Part shown: in pieces, positions 17,811 to 28,786 of the stretch
Position numbering within the stretch: the stretch's first letter is position 1
Layout: each line of letters begins with the position of its first letter
NCBI GenBank assembly: GCA_963738615.1
Contig: CAVTXI010000015.1
Coordinates: 70,125-134,124, forward strand
Direction: 5' to 3'
DNA length: 64,000 nt
From: CAVTWY01 sp963738615
GTDB taxonomy: Bacteria > Pseudomonadota > Gammaproteobacteria > Burkholderiales > Burkholderiaceae_C
Notes under the pieces: model-generated
What the model saw: the letters and a program-made list of their open reading frames with translations, nothing else
What the model was told of the DNA's origin: nothing
The model's database searches: none
Program-made: the position numbers and the translations under genes

Positions 17811-18077
17811 ATGGCAAAAGAAGACCTCATCGAGGTGCGCGGCAAGGTCGACGAAATCCTGCCCGATTCGCGCTACCGCGTCACGCTCGAGAACGGCCAC
17901 ACGCTGGTGGCGTACACCGCGGGCCGCATGAGGAAACACCACATCCGCATCCTGGCCGGCGACAGCGTCGCGCTGGAGCTGTCCCCTTACGACCTGACCA
18001 AAGGTCGCATCACCTTTCGGCACCTGGAGCCCCGGTCAGGCGGCTCCCCTCGGCCGAATCCGCGCACGCGTCGATGA
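17811..18077 (+). CDS. infA: Translation initiation factor IF-1 (long, second-copy type)
   Basis: This S1/OB-fold initiation factor of 88 residues begins MAKEDLIEVRGKVDEILPDS, followed by RYRVTLENGHTLVAY and GRMRKHHIRILAGDSVALELSPYDLTKGRITFRH. The usual IF-1 is 72 residues; this one has a basic, Pro/Arg-rich tail (RSGGSPRPNPRTRR). Betaproteobacteria commonly carry such a longer second IF-1 outside the ribosomal-protein operon. It lies 57 bases upstream of an RRM gene, a pairing that suggests shared expression, possibly at low temperature (inference). Confidence 0.95.
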   Translation: MAKEDLIEVRGKVDEILPDSRYRVTLENGHTLVAYTAGRMRKHHIRILAGDSVALELSPYDLTKGRITFRHLEPRSGGSPRPNPRTRR

Positions 18078-18134
18078 GCTTCATCGCTCATCGGCCATGC
18101 ATCGCCTGACACTTCAACTGATTGATCACTTCTC

Positions 18135-18440
18135 ATGTCTAACCGTATTTACGTCGGCAACCTTGCCTACTCGATCACCGACGACTCGCTTCAGCAGCAA
18201 TTCGCTGCTTTCGGCACCGTCGTCTCCGCCAAGGTCATGATGGACCGCGACTCCGGCCGCTCGAAGGGCTTCGGCTTCGTCGAGATGGAGTCCCCCACCG
18301 CGACCCAGGCTGCCATCCGCGGCCTTCATGGTCAATCGGTGGACGGTCGCGCGCTGGTTGTCAACGAAGCCCGCCCGCGTGAAGATCGCCCGGCCGGCGG
18401 TGGTGGTGGCGGCTACGGCGGCTCGCGCCAGCGCTACTGA
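18135..18440 (+). CDS. RRM-domain RNA-binding protein
   Basis: This 101-residue single RNA-recognition-motif protein has RNP2 as IYVGNL (residues 5-10) and RNP1 as SKGFGFVEM (residues ~44-52), then a Gly-rich tail (PAGGGGGGYGGSRQRY). These small glycine-rich RRM proteins of proteobacteria are often cold-induced and bind single-stranded RNA. It follows infA on the same strand. The start ATG at 18135 is the only sensible one. Confidence 0.95.
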   Translation: MSNRIYVGNLAYSITDDSLQQQFAAFGTVVSAKVMMDRDSGRSKGFGFVEMESPTATQAAIRGLHGQSVDGRALVVNEARPREDRPAGGGGGGYGGSRQRY

Positions 18441-18480
18441 TTCAAGATCGGCGGCGGGCAGCAGCCTGCCGTCGGCCGAA

Positions 18481-19497
18481 TCAAATCGCAGGCACCGCGT
18501 CCAGCTGTGCCTGCCACCGCGCCTTCGTCGCCACGTCGACGAAGCTCGCCTCGAAGCTGTTGCGCGCCAAGTCGCGCGCCTGCGCCAGCCCCATCGCGGG
18601 GTGCGCCGCAAACAGCGCCGAGAAGTTCGCATTGACGTATCCACCGAAGTAGGCCGGATCGTCGCTATTCACCGTGACGCATAGGCCTCGCGCCAGCAAT
18701 TGCGGCAGGGTGTGGTCTTCCATGCGCGCGAAGACCTTCAGCTTCGTATTGCTGAGAGGGCAGACGGTCAGCGGCACACGCGTGCGCGCCAAGCGCTCGA
18801 CCAGCGCGTCGCTTTCGACGCAGCGCACGCCGTGGTCGATGCGTTCGACCTTCAGCATGTCGAGCGCGCTCTCGATGTAGGCCGCCGGCCCCTCCTCGCC
18901 CGCATGCGCCACCACGCGCAAGCCGAGCTCGCGGCACTTGGCGAACACGCGCGCGAACTTCTCGGGCGGATTGCCGCGCTCGCCGCTGTCCAGGCCCACG
19001 CCGATGAAGTGCTGCCGATGCGCAAGCGCCGCCTCGAGCGTGTCGAAGGCGCTGGCTTCGTCGAGATGGCGCAGGAAGCACAAGATCAGCGCCGTCGACA
19101 TCCCCCACTGCGCCTGCGCCCGCTCGCACGCTCGCACCAGGCCGCGGACCACCGTGCCGATGTCGATGTCGCGCTCGGTGTGCGTCTGCGGGTCGAAGAA
19201 GATCTCGGCGTGCACCACGTTGTCGTCGTGCGCACGCTCGAGGTAGGCCCAGCACAGGTCATCGAAATCCTGCTCGGTGATCAACACGCTCGCACCGGCG
19301 TAGTAGATGTCGAGGAACGACTGCAGGTCGCTGAACTCGTAGGCGGCGCGCAGCGCCTCGACGCTCGGATACGGCAGCGTCACGCGGTTGCGTTTGGCCA
19401 GTGCGAAGGCCAGCTCAGGCTCGAGCGTGCCTTCGATGTGGACGTGCAGTTCCGCCTTCGGCATGGCGGCAAGGAACTGCTGGAGCGCAGGCGTCAC
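18481..19497 (-). CDS. Adenine deaminase (adenosine deaminase family)
   Basis: This 338-residue zinc hydrolase of the adenosine deaminase superfamily converts adenine (or adenosine) to hypoxanthine (or inosine) plus ammonia. Metal and active-site motifs are visible: HVHIEGTLEPE near residue 18, AHAGEEGP near 205, RIDHGVRC near 225, and NSDDPAYFGG near 285. The overall pattern (FLDIYYAGASVL, FDPQTHTERDI) is that of the PA0148-type adenine deaminases rather than classical adenosine deaminase. It starts four bases after the stop of the BMP binding-protein gene, so uptake and deamination of purines are coupled. Confidence 0.88.
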   Translation of the reverse strand: MTPALQQFLAAMPKAELHVHIEGTLEPELAFALAKRNRVTLPYPSVEALRAAYEFSDLQSFLDIYYAGASVLITEQDFDDLCWAYLERAHDDNVVHAEIFFDPQTHTERDIDIGTVVRGLVRACERAQAQWGMSTALILCFLRHLDEASAFDTLEAALAHRQHFIGVGLDSGERGNPPEKFARVFAKCRELGLRVVAHAGEEGPAAYIESALDMLKVERIDHGVRCVESDALVERLARTRVPLTVCPLSNTKLKVFARMEDHTLPQLLARGLCVTVNSDDPAYFGGYVNANFSALFAAHPAMGLAQARDLARNSFEASFVDVATKARWQAQLDAVPAI

Positions 19498-19501
19498 AGG
19501 A

Positions 19502-20662
19502 TCACTTCCCCGTCGGAACCTTCCCTTCCACGCCCTTCACGTAGAAGTTGATGCCCAGCATGAACTTGTCGTCGGGCGTCTGGTCCTTCTCGACCATCGT
19601 CTTGCCGTCCTGGTCGACGACCGGGCCCTTCCACGGGTGGAAGCTGCCGTCCTTCAGTCCGGCCTTGATCTTGTCGACCTGCGCCTTGGTCTCGGCGGGT
19701 ACCTTGTCGCTGACGTTGACCATGTCGATCGCGCCTTCCTTGACGCCCCACCACACCTGGTGCGTCTTCCACGTGCCGTCCAGCGCCGCCTTCACCGCGC
19801 TCTTGTAGTACGGCGCCCAATCGATGATCGCGCTGCCCAGGTGCGCTTCTTTCGCCAGGTGGCTCATGTCGCTGTCCCAGCCGAACGCGAGCTTCTGGTT
19901 CTTCTCGGCGGTCTGAAGCACCGCGCCCGAGTCGGTGTTCTGGAACAGGACGTCGGCGCCCTGATTGATGAGGCTCTGTGCGGCTTCACCTTCCTTCGGC
20001 GGGTCGAACCACTTGCCGATCCAGACGACCTTGGTCTTGATGTTCGGGTTCTGCGTCTGCGCACCCATCGTGAAGCTGTTGATGTTGCGGATCACCTCGG
20101 GGATCGGGATCGAGCCGACCACGCCGAGCGTGCCGCTCTTCGTCATCTTGCCGGCGATCACGCCTGCCATGTACGAGCCTTCGTAGGTGCGGCTGTCGTA
20201 GGTGCGCATGTTCTCGCCGGTTTTGAAGCCAGTGGCATGCTCGAACTTCACGTCCTTGAAGTCAGGTGCGACCTTCAGCATCGGGTCCATGTAGCCGAAA
20301 GTGGTGCCGAAGATCATGTTCGCGCCGTCGGTCGCGAACTGGCGGATCACGCGCTCGGCGTCGGCCGATTCGGGCACGTTCTCGGCCATCACGGTCGTGA
20401 CCTTCGCGCCGAACTCGGCTTCAATCGCCTTGCGGCCTTTGTCGTGCGCGAAGGTCCAGCCGGCATCGCCGACCGGGCCGACGTAAGCGAATGCGATCTT
20501 CAATGGCGCAGCAGATGCTGGTGCAGTCGCAGCCGGTGCGGCCGCTGGTGCAGGCGCCGCCGCCGCGGGCTTGGCCTCTTCCTTCTTGCCGCAGGCCGAC
20601 ATGAACAGCAACGCGGTGGCTGCCAGGGCAGTCACACGCCACGACGAAGGAAACGGGTTCAT
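19502..20662 (-). CDS. BMP family lipoprotein, purine/nucleoside ABC transporter binding protein
   Basis: This 386-residue periplasmic binding lipoprotein has a lipobox LFMSAC near residue 23 and an Ala/Pro-rich linker. The BMP fold blocks follow: KIAFAYVGPVGDAGWTFAHD, IFGTTFGYMDPMLKVA, HATGFKTGENMRTYD, YEGSYMAGVIAGKMTKSGTLGVVG and DVLFQNTDSG. BMP proteins feed nucleosides or purines to the matching permeases, here encoded 1.8 kb upstream on the same strand. ATG at 20662 is preferred (signal peptide follows directly) over an upstream ATG at 20701. First gene of a pair with adenine deaminase. Confidence 0.92.
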   Translation of the reverse strand: MNPFPSSWRVTALAATALLFMSACGKKEEAKPAAAAPAPAAAPAATAPASAAPLKIAFAYVGPVGDAGWTFAHDKGRKAIEAEFGAKVTTVMAENVPESADAERVIRQFATDGANMIFGTTFGYMDPMLKVAPDFKDVKFEHATGFKTGENMRTYDSRTYEGSYMAGVIAGKMTKSGTLGVVGSIPIPEVIRNINSFTMGAQTQNPNIKTKVVWIGKWFDPPKEGEAAQSLINQGADVLFQNTDSGAVLQTAEKNQKLAFGWDSDMSHLAKEAHLGSAIIDWAPYYKSAVKAALDGTWKTHQVWWGVKEGAIDMVNVSDKVPAETKAQVDKIKAGLKDGSFHPWKGPVVDQDGKTMVEKDQTPDDKFMLGINFYVKGVEGKVPTGK

Positions 20663-20859
20663 CCAATGAGCTCCGATTTGTTGCAAGGGGTGAGGAAGCA
20701 ATCATTATGTGCGGCTGGCCCAGCACGTTCCCGATCGTGGACACGCTTTCGACCATGCCGCAGGCATGCCCGCGTTCAGGGGCTACGGCTGCGAGCTGCG
20801 AGCTAGTCGACTCCTACACTTCGCGCCCCCGACCTCATCGTTACACGGAAGACGACACC

Positions 20860-21564
20860 ATGAACAACCGCATCGCCGCGCGTATCGCCGCAGCGCTCCT
20901 GGCGAGCGGCACAGCATCGCTGGCGCTCGCCGAAGCCAGGCTCACACTGACGCCGACATCAACACGCTGCGTGACGATTCGCGACGACCGTGGGACCGTG
21001 ACGCAAACCGTGGCCGACTGCGCTCCAGGTCCGTCTTTCACGGTCTTCTCGTCCGTGGGCACCTCGGGCAGCGCCCGCAGCTTCATCGAGCTGACCTACC
21101 AGTTCAGCTACCAGGACGACGGGCTCGCGCTGCCATCAGCAATCACGCTCGACACCGCGGACTACATCGCGCAGGGGGGCACGGTTTCGGGCCTGCCCCC
21201 ACGGGTGACGTTCGAATCCGCCACGGTCGCGGTTGACGTCACGTCGAGCTTCGGCCCGAATCCTGCCGGACCGGGTTACGCGATCAGCGCGATTGGCACG
21301 AACGCCCCGGCCGGCAGTCTGAGCATCGTCGATGGTTATCTGATGTTCGGTCTGAACAACCGCGCTGACAACTTCTCGGGAACGCTCACCGTGAACGTTG
21401 GTGTCACGGCGTTCGCGTTCTCCGACACGGCGACGGTCACCGCTGTATCGATCACGCCCGCCCTCGCGGCGATCCCCGAACCGTCGACCTTGGCACTGCT
21501 GATCGGTGGCCTCGTGCCGCTGGCGCTGCGGCGGCGGCGCTGGCGACGCGCGGTGCCGCACTGA
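20860..21564 (+). CDS. PEP-CTERM sorting-domain protein, paralogue 1
   Basis: This 234-residue exported protein has a signal peptide (AARIAAALLASGTASLALAEA) and a C-terminal PEP-CTERM signal: IPEPSTLALLIGGLVPLAL followed by RRRRWRR. Such proteins are processed by an exosortase (EpsH-type, not in this window) and usually belong to envelope or exopolysaccharide surfaces. The body starts RLTLTPTSTRC and contains FSYQDDGLALPSA, both matched in the next gene, so the two are diverged tandem paralogues of unknown function. They sit in opposite orientation between the BMP gene and its permeases. Confidence 0.85.
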   Translation: MNNRIAARIAAALLASGTASLALAEARLTLTPTSTRCVTIRDDRGTVTQTVADCAPGPSFTVFSSVGTSGSARSFIELTYQFSYQDDGLALPSAITLDTADYIAQGGTVSGLPPRVTFESATVAVDVTSSFGPNPAGPGYAISAIGTNAPAGSLSIVDGYLMFGLNNRADNFSGTLTVNVGVTAFAFSDTATVTAVSITPALAAIPEPSTLALLIGGLVPLALRRRRWRRAVPH

Positions 21565-21717
21565 CCGGCCGATAGCCGGACGCAGGAGGTCGTCGTTGCT
21601 CGATCGCGCCGCTCGGCGAGGGTTGCGCCGCACCGTCAGCCACCATCGCCTGATTGATGATGCTCAATCACGGCGCCCTGTGTTGCGAACACCATGGATC
21701 TTCTTGCAGGAGAAAGC

Positions 21718-22476
21718 ATGGGCACCCAAACATCGATCGCCGCTGCGCTCGCACTTGCGGCAATGCTGGGAACATGGACAAACGCGAAGGCCGATGCCAG
21801 CCTGACGCTGACGCCGGTCTCGTCGCGGTGCCACTCGTTCGAAGCGGGCGTCCGCTGGGGCGGCCGCCCTGGCGAAGGCTGGGTGCCGTACACGCAGACC
21901 AGTTCGCGCGATTGCGATCCGGGTTCGGCGGGTGCGGTCTGGATCGTCAACAGCCGGTCGATGTCGATCCCCGGCGCCTTGCGCAACTGGATCGAGGTCG
22001 TCTACGACTTCACCTATACCGACGACGGGTTGCCCCTGGAGGGGCCGACGAGATTCGAGTTCGGATCGCTCGAGGTCCAGGTGGACGGCCATGGCTACAA
22101 CTCGAGTGGCCCCGGCATCATCGTTGCCATCAGCGCGTCGGGCGACTCCTTGCCGCCCGAAGGTCTCGAGTGGTACCCGCCCTGGTGGCAACCAACCTCC
22201 GGGGCACCGATCTGGCACCCGGAGTACTCTGCGCATCTTGGCCGCAACGACCATCCCGATCAAATCTCAGGGCGCCTCACCATCAATGTCAGCGTGACGC
22301 CGTACGCCACGCAGGATATGGCTTACATCACTGACATCGACGTGCGCGGCAGCGTAGCAGCAGTCCCCGAGCCGGGCACCTGGGCGTTGTCGCTCGCCGG
22401 CCTTGCCGTCTTCGCTCTCGGTGCGTGGCGGCGCCAACGCACATCAGACGCCGCGCCTTCGCCGGCTACGGCGTGA
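21718..22476 (+). CDS. PEP-CTERM sorting-domain protein, paralogue 2
   Basis: This 252-residue exported protein starts at 21718 (AGGAG six bases upstream) with signal peptide TSIAAALALAAMLGTWTNAKA. The body opens with SLTLTPVSSRC and has FTYTDDGLPLEGP, resembling paralogue 1. The C-terminal PEP-CTERM signal is VPEPGTWALSLAGLAVFAL then GAWRRQR. The middle is rich in Trp/Pro (WYPPWWQP). Its end overlaps the convergent permease gene by 11 bases. Function unknown; exosortase substrate by signal. Confidence 0.85.
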   Translation: MGTQTSIAAALALAAMLGTWTNAKADASLTLTPVSSRCHSFEAGVRWGGRPGEGWVPYTQTSSRDCDPGSAGAVWIVNSRSMSIPGALRNWIEVVYDFTYTDDGLPLEGPTRFEFGSLEVQVDGHGYNSSGPGIIVAISASGDSLPPEGLEWYPPWWQPTSGAPIWHPEYSAHLGRNDHPDQISGRLTINVSVTPYATQDMAYITDIDVRGSVAAVPEPGTWALSLAGLAVFALGAWRRQRTSDAAPSPATA

Positions 22477-23382
22477 ACGGCTTGCCCAGCGACGCCGGCA
22501 TGTTCGCCCGGATCCACGCCGCGTTGCTCGAGATCAGCACCAAGCACGACGATCGTGGCGACGTAGGGCAGCATCGTCAGGAACTGGCTCGCGCACCTGC
22601 ACGCCCTGCCCTTGCAGGTGGAACTGCAGCATCGTCACGCCGCCGAAGAGATACGCGCCGAGCAACACACGCAGCGGGCGCCACGTCGCGAAGGCCGTCA
22701 GCGCAAGAGCGATCCAGCCCTTGCCGGCCACCATGCCTTCGACCCACAAGGGCGTGTAGACCACCGACAGGTACGCGCCCGCGACGCCGCACAACGCGCC
22801 GCCCACCATGATGGCCGCCATGCGGATCATGCGCACCGGGTAGCCCAGCGCATGCGCCGACTCGGGCGATTCACCGACCGCGCGCAGCACCAGGCCGCTG
22901 CGGCTTTTGCCGAGCCACCACGCGACGGCGACGGCCAGCGCGACGGCGATCCACACCATCGGGTGCTGCTTGAACAGCACGGTGCCGACGAACGGAAGGT
23001 CGCCCAGGCCGAACAGGTCCGGCGGCGCACGCGAGCCGAGCTGTTCGCGCGTGTAGGGCTGCCCCACGAACGCCGACAGCCCCGCGCCGAAGATCGTCAG
23101 CGCCAGCCCGGTGGCGTACTGGTTGGCCGTCAAGCCAGACCACGAGCACACCGAACGCCGCCGCCAACAGCGCACCGACCAGCGCGCCAGCACCGAACGC
23201 CAGCACGTCGCTGCCGGTGTGCACCGCAGCCGCGAAGCCGGCAACCGCGGCGCACAGCATGATGCCTTCGGCGCCGAGGTTCAACACGCCCGCGCGTTCG
23301 TTGATCAAAGGCCCAGCGCGGCGATCGCGAGCACGGTGCCCGCCGCCAGCGTCGACCCGAGCAGCAGTGCAAGTTCGTTCAT
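22466..23382 (-). CDS. ABC transporter permease, BMP/nucleoside type, second subunit (about four frame breaks)
   Basis: This is the inner-membrane permease partner of the BMP importer, ~305 residues when the frames are joined. Recognisable order: MNELALLLGSTLAAGTVLAI; INERAGVLNLGAEGIML; TANQYATGLALTIFGAGLSAF; GESPESAHALGYPV; GALCGVAGAYLSVVYTPLW; GKGWIALALTAFATW; a final MLPYVATIVVL; and a C-terminus ending MPASLGKPFTP. Frame changes lie near 23308, 23135, 22597 and 22540. NLGAEG is the EAA-like hallmark of this permease family. Its ATG overlaps the TGA of the first permease (ATGA). So many breaks in a conserved transporter suggest sequencing error rather than decay. Confidence 0.8.
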
Positions 23383-24445
23383 GCCGAAGTCACCGCGCGC
23401 GGCACGCGCCGCAGCCGCTGGTGGATGAAGGTGTCGCACGCCAGCAGGCAGAACAGCAGCAGGCCCTGGAAGACGCCCGTCACCGACTTGGGCAGTTGCA
23501 TGCGTGACTGCGCGAGTTCGCCGCCGATGACGAACATGCTCATCAGCACCGCCGCGAACACCACGCCCACCGGATGCAGCCGCCCGACGAAGGCGACGAT
23601 GATCGCCGCGAAGCCGTAGCCCGCGGGCACGTACGGCGTGAGCTGCCCGATCGGGCCGGCAACTTCGAGCGCACCCGCCAGGCCCGCGAGCCCGCCCGAC
23701 GACAAGCAGCACCGTCCACAGGTTGGCGCGCGCGCTGAAGCCCGCATACGTTGCCGCCGCCGGCGCCAGCCCGCTCACCTGCGCCTGGAACCCGCGCAGG
23801 CTGCGGAACAGGAACAGCGCCATCGCGACCACCGCCGCCAGCGCGACGAACACGCCGACGTTGACGCGCCAGCCCTGCACGAGCCTGGGCACCTGCGTGC
23901 TCGCAGGGAAGGTGATCGACTGCGGGAAGTTGAAACCGGCCGGGTCCTTCCACGGCCCATAGACCAGATAGCCCAGCAGCATCTCGGCCACGTACACAAG
24001 CATCAGGCTGACGAGAATTTCGTTGGCGTTGAAGCGATCACGCAGCAACGCGACCAACGCCGCCCACGCCATGCCGCCGATCACGCCGGCCACGAGAACC
24101 ACCACCACGATGGCGCGCGATGTGTCGGCCCCCGCCTGAATCGCGATGCCGCCCGCGCAGACAGCACCGAGGATGTATTGCCCTTCGGCACCGATGTTCC
24201 ACACGTTGGCGCGGTAGCACAACGAAAGGCCCAGCGCGATCAGCACCAGCGGCACGGCCTTCATCGCGATTTCGCTCCACGCATAGCCGCTGCGGATCGG
24301 CTCCCAGAAGAACATCGCCAAGCCCCTGGCCGGGTCTTTGCCCAACGCGACGAAGAGCAGCGCGCCGAACAGCACCGTCAACGCCAACGCAATCAGCGGC
24401 GACGCGATCACCATCGCGTTCGAAGGCGTGCCGCGGGGTTCGAAC

Positions 24446-24453
<8 letters not shown>
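23379..24453 (-). CDS. ABC transporter permease, BMP/nucleoside type, first subunit (frame break near 23700)
   Basis: This ~358-residue permease has LIALALTVLFGALLFVALG, ALGLSLCYRANVWNIGAEGQ (NIGAEG hallmark), VVVVLVAGVIGGMAWAALVA, FNANEILVSLMLVYVAEMLL, and after the break LTPYVPAGYGFAAIIVAFVG and VVFAAVLMSMFVIGGE. The GTG at 24453 overlaps the stop of the ATPase gene (GTGTTTAG) and is taken as the start; an ATG further in at MVIASPLI is an alternative. It works with the second permease and the double-domain ATPase. Confidence 0.85.
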
Positions 24454-25965
<1,512 letters not shown>

Positions 25966-25969
25966 GCCG

Positions 25970-26979
25970 TCACGCCTTCGCGCCCACGCGAACCACCGTG
26001 CGGCCCTTGACCTTGCCCTGAATGAAATCGTCGAACACCGACGGCAGCGCGGCAAGGTCGATCGTCCGCGTGACTTCGGCAAGATGCCGCGGCCGCAGAT
26101 CACTCGCCAGACGGTCCCACACGCGCTGGCGCAGCGGAAAGTCGACGTAGCCCGAATCGATGCCCAGCAGGCTGACGCCGCGCAGGATGAACGGAAACAC
26201 CGTCGTGTCGAGCTTGATGCTGGCCGCGTTGCCGATGCTGGCGACCGTGCCGGCCTGCTTCATCGTCGCCAGCACCCAATGCAGGATCGGCCCGCCGACG
26301 TTGTCGACCGCGCCGGCCCACTGCGACGCTTCGAGCGGGCGCACTTTCGTGTGATCGATGCTCGACGTGAGCTTCACCTCGGCAGCACCCAGGCCGCGCA
26401 AGTAGTCCTGCTCGTGCTTCCTTGCCGGTGAGCGCGACCACGTGGTAGCCGCAGCCGCGCCAGCATGTCGACCGCCAGGCCGCCGACGCCGCCGGTAGCA
26501 CCGGTGACGATCACGGGACCCTTGTCGGGTGACAGGCCGTTGTCTTCCATGCGCACGATGCCCAGCGCTGCAGTGAAGCCGGCGGTGCCAAGCGCCATCG
26601 ACTCGAAAGCGGTCAGCCCGGCCGGCAGCTTCAATGCCCACTTCGCGGGTACGCGCGCGTACTCGGCATAACCGCCGTGGTGCGCGACGCCGATGTCGAA
26701 GCTGGTGGCGATGACGGTGTCGCCGGCCTTGTAGCGAGCGTCGCTGCTGCCGACCACCTCGCCGACCATGTCGATGCCGCCGACACACGGGAAGCGCCGG
26801 ATGATTTTGCCGGTGCCGGTGGCGGCCAAAGCGTCCTTGTAGTTGATGCTCGAGTAAAGCACCCGCAGCGTGATCTCGCCGGGGTCGAGCTGCGAGGCGT
26901 TCAAGCGCGCGAGCGTGCCGCGTGCTTTGCCCTCGGCATCCTTGTCGATCACGAGGGCCTGGAAGCTGTCGGGAATCAT
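25970..26979 (-). CDS. acuI: AcuI/YhdH-type NADPH-dependent reductase (two frame breaks near 26455 and 26425)
   Basis: This zinc-less medium-chain dehydrogenase/reductase of ~336 residues is of the YhdH/AcuI type, known for reducing acryloyl-CoA to propionyl-CoA with NADPH. Visible blocks: MIPDSFQALVIDKDAEGK, LYSSINYKDALAATGTG, CVGGIDMVGEVVGSSDARY, GTAGFTAALGIVRMEDNGL, VIVTGATGGVGGLAVDMLA (NADPH-binding loop) and, after the breaks, ILHWVLATMKQAGTVASIGN and LLGIDSGYVDFPL. ATG at 26979 has AAGGAA eight bases upstream. The actual substrate here is not shown by the sequence; its place ahead of a purine importer is unexplained. Confidence 0.85.
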
Positions 26980-26993
26980 GTGCATGTTCCTTG

Positions 26994-27317
26994 TCAGGGG
27001 CTGACGACGATGTCGTTGCGCACGTCTTTCACACCCGACGTGGCGCGCGCCACTTCTGCGGCGCGCTCGCGTTGCGCCTGCGTCTTCACCGTGCCCGTCA
27101 GCCTGACGACGCTGGCGAGCGTGTCGACGCGAAGCTGGAACGCGCGGATGACGTCGTCTTCGATCAGACGCGTCTTCACGCGCGTGGTGGTGGCGGCGTC
27201 GTCGACGTATTCGCCCACCGACTGCTGGCCGCGCGACGCGCAGCCCGCAGCAACAAGAGCCAGGGCCGCAGCGACCGACGCGGTCGCCCTTGGGATGAAG
27301 ATTCTTCGCGTGAACAT
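26994..27317 (-). CDS. BON-domain lipoprotein
   Basis: This 107-residue exported lipoprotein has signal peptide FIPRATASVAAALALVAAGC with Cys at the lipobox, then one BON domain (VKTRLIEDDVIRAFQLRVDT, VVRLTGTVKTQAQRERAAEVA, GVKDVRNDIVV). BON proteins such as OsmY bind phospholipid surfaces and are commonly stress-induced. It lies 14 bases upstream of the AcuI-like gene and just downstream of the histidine kinase gene on the same strand. Confidence 0.88.
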   Translation of the reverse strand: MFTRRIFIPRATASVAAALALVAAGCASRGQQSVGEYVDDAATTTRVKTRLIEDDVIRAFQLRVDTLASVVRLTGTVKTQAQRERAAEVARATSGVKDVRNDIVVSP

Positions 27318-27335
27318 CGGGGCTCCAGTTGTCCG

Positions 27336-28721
27336 TCAGGTCGTGGATCGTGAATCAACAGGCAGCGCCGACGAGGCGTCCGCCGTCACGGGGATGGTCG
27401 CCGTCAGCAGCGTGTCGCCACGGTGGCTGCGCACGACCATATGGCCGCCGAGCGATTCGACACGAAAACGCATGCCCGACAAGCCGTGGGCGCCGACGTC
27501 GATGCTCGCGGGGTCGAAGCCCACGCCGTCGTCGTGAACCGCGACATCGATGTGTCGGTGGCTCGACGACAGCGACACCCGCGCATGACGTGCCTGGGCA
27601 TGCCGGGAGACGTTCGTCAGCGCCTCTTGCACGAAACGATAAACCGTCAACGCCGCCTCGGGCGACGCTTCGACCGGCACCAGGTCGGCTTGGATCGGCA
27701 CGCCCAGGCGCTCCTGGGTCTCGCGAACGAGGATCTCGATGGCCGGTACCAGCCCCAGGTTGTTGAGCGCCGACGGGCGCAGGTTTTCGATGATGCGGCG
27801 CTTCAGCGCGATGCCGTCGTTGAGCATCGCGTTGAGGTGGGCGATACGCGCCTCGAGGTCGGTGCCCGTCGGCAGCTTGGGCTTCAGCCGCGCCACATCG
27901 AGCTTGGCCGCGGTCAGCAGTGCGCCCAATTCGTCGTGCAGTTCGCGCGCCAGCATCGCGCGTTCGTCCTCGACCGCGGTCTGCAGGTGGCTGGCCAGCG
28001 CGCGCAACTGCCGCGTGCGCTGCGCCACGGTCGACTCGAGCCGCTCGCGTTCACGCTCGAACGCCTGACGCTGCTCCTCCTGCTGGCGATGCAGGCGCAT
28101 CGACGCTTGACGAAAGGCGCCCGCGCCGATCAGCGCGGCCAGCGTCATGACGATCACACCCGAGCGCCCGAAGGTCAACGCTCCGAAAAAGCGGTCGCGT
28201 TCATCGCGCAGGCTGGCGGCTTCGCGCGTCAGCAGCGCACGTGCGGCGGGGTCGGCCTCTTCCACGAGACGCCGCGCGACTTCTTGGTCGAGCAGGGTGT
28301 TGGCCCCCTGGACGTCGCCGGTCTCGCGTACCTGCATCACACGCACCATCTGTTCGATGCGGGCGGCATAGATCCGCTCGAGGCGGACGAAGTCATCGCG
28401 CACGTTCGCGTCGGCGAGCGTGTAGCGTGAGCGCAGGTCATCCATCTCGCGGTTCATGGCCCGGCGCGCCGTGTCGAATCGCTCGCGGAAGTTCTGGTCG
28501 CCCGTCATCACAACGCCGCGATAGCTCAGGTCGAGATCCGCCGCCGCGAGCTGCAGGCGGTGAATCGACCAGCGTGCGGTGTTGATCTCCACGGCCTGCG
28601 CCGCGCTGGTGCGCGCGACGCGGTACGCGATCTCGCTGGTCAAGATGGTCAGGACCGCGAAGCCGATCGCGATCGGCCAGACCAGCCGGCTGCGGATGAG
28701 GCGATTGACGAGATGGGTCAT
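27336..28721 (-). CDS. Membrane sensor histidine kinase, NarX/UhpB (HisKA_3) type
   Basis: This 461-residue sensor kinase has TM1 at residues ~14-32 (VWPIAIGFAVLTILTSEIAY), a ~150-residue helical periplasmic domain resembling a CHASE3-like bundle, and TM2 (SGVIVMTLAALIGAGAF). A coiled coil follows (HRQQEEQRQAFEREREREL-like), then HisKA_3 with the phospho-acceptor His in ARELHDELGALLTAAK. The HATPase has ALTNVSRHAQA (N box) and DDGVGFDPASIDVGAHGLSGM (G boxes). It diverges from a LuxR-type response regulator 65 bases away, the obvious partner. The ligand is unknown. Confidence 0.92.
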   Translation of the reverse strand: MTHLVNRLIRSRLVWPIAIGFAVLTILTSEIAYRVARTSAAQAVEINTARWSIHRLQLAAADLDLSYRGVVMTGDQNFRERFDTARRAMNREMDDLRSRYTLADANVRDDFVRLERIYAARIEQMVRVMQVRETGDVQGANTLLDQEVARRLVEEADPAARALLTREAASLRDERDRFFGALTFGRSGVIVMTLAALIGAGAFRQASMRLHRQQEEQRQAFERERERLESTVAQRTRQLRALASHLQTAVEDERAMLARELHDELGALLTAAKLDVARLKPKLPTGTDLEARIAHLNAMLNDGIALKRRIIENLRPSALNNLGLVPAIEILVRETQERLGVPIQADLVPVEASPEAALTVYRFVQEALTNVSRHAQARHARVSLSSSHRHIDVAVHDDGVGFDPASIDVGAHGLSGMRFRVESLGGHMVVRSHRGDTLLTATIPVTADASSALPVDSRSTT

Positions 28722-28786
28722 GAGGCGCCGGCTCGGGCGCGAACCTACAATCGTTTGAAATCGGTCTCACGACGTTTCCGAGCGCC

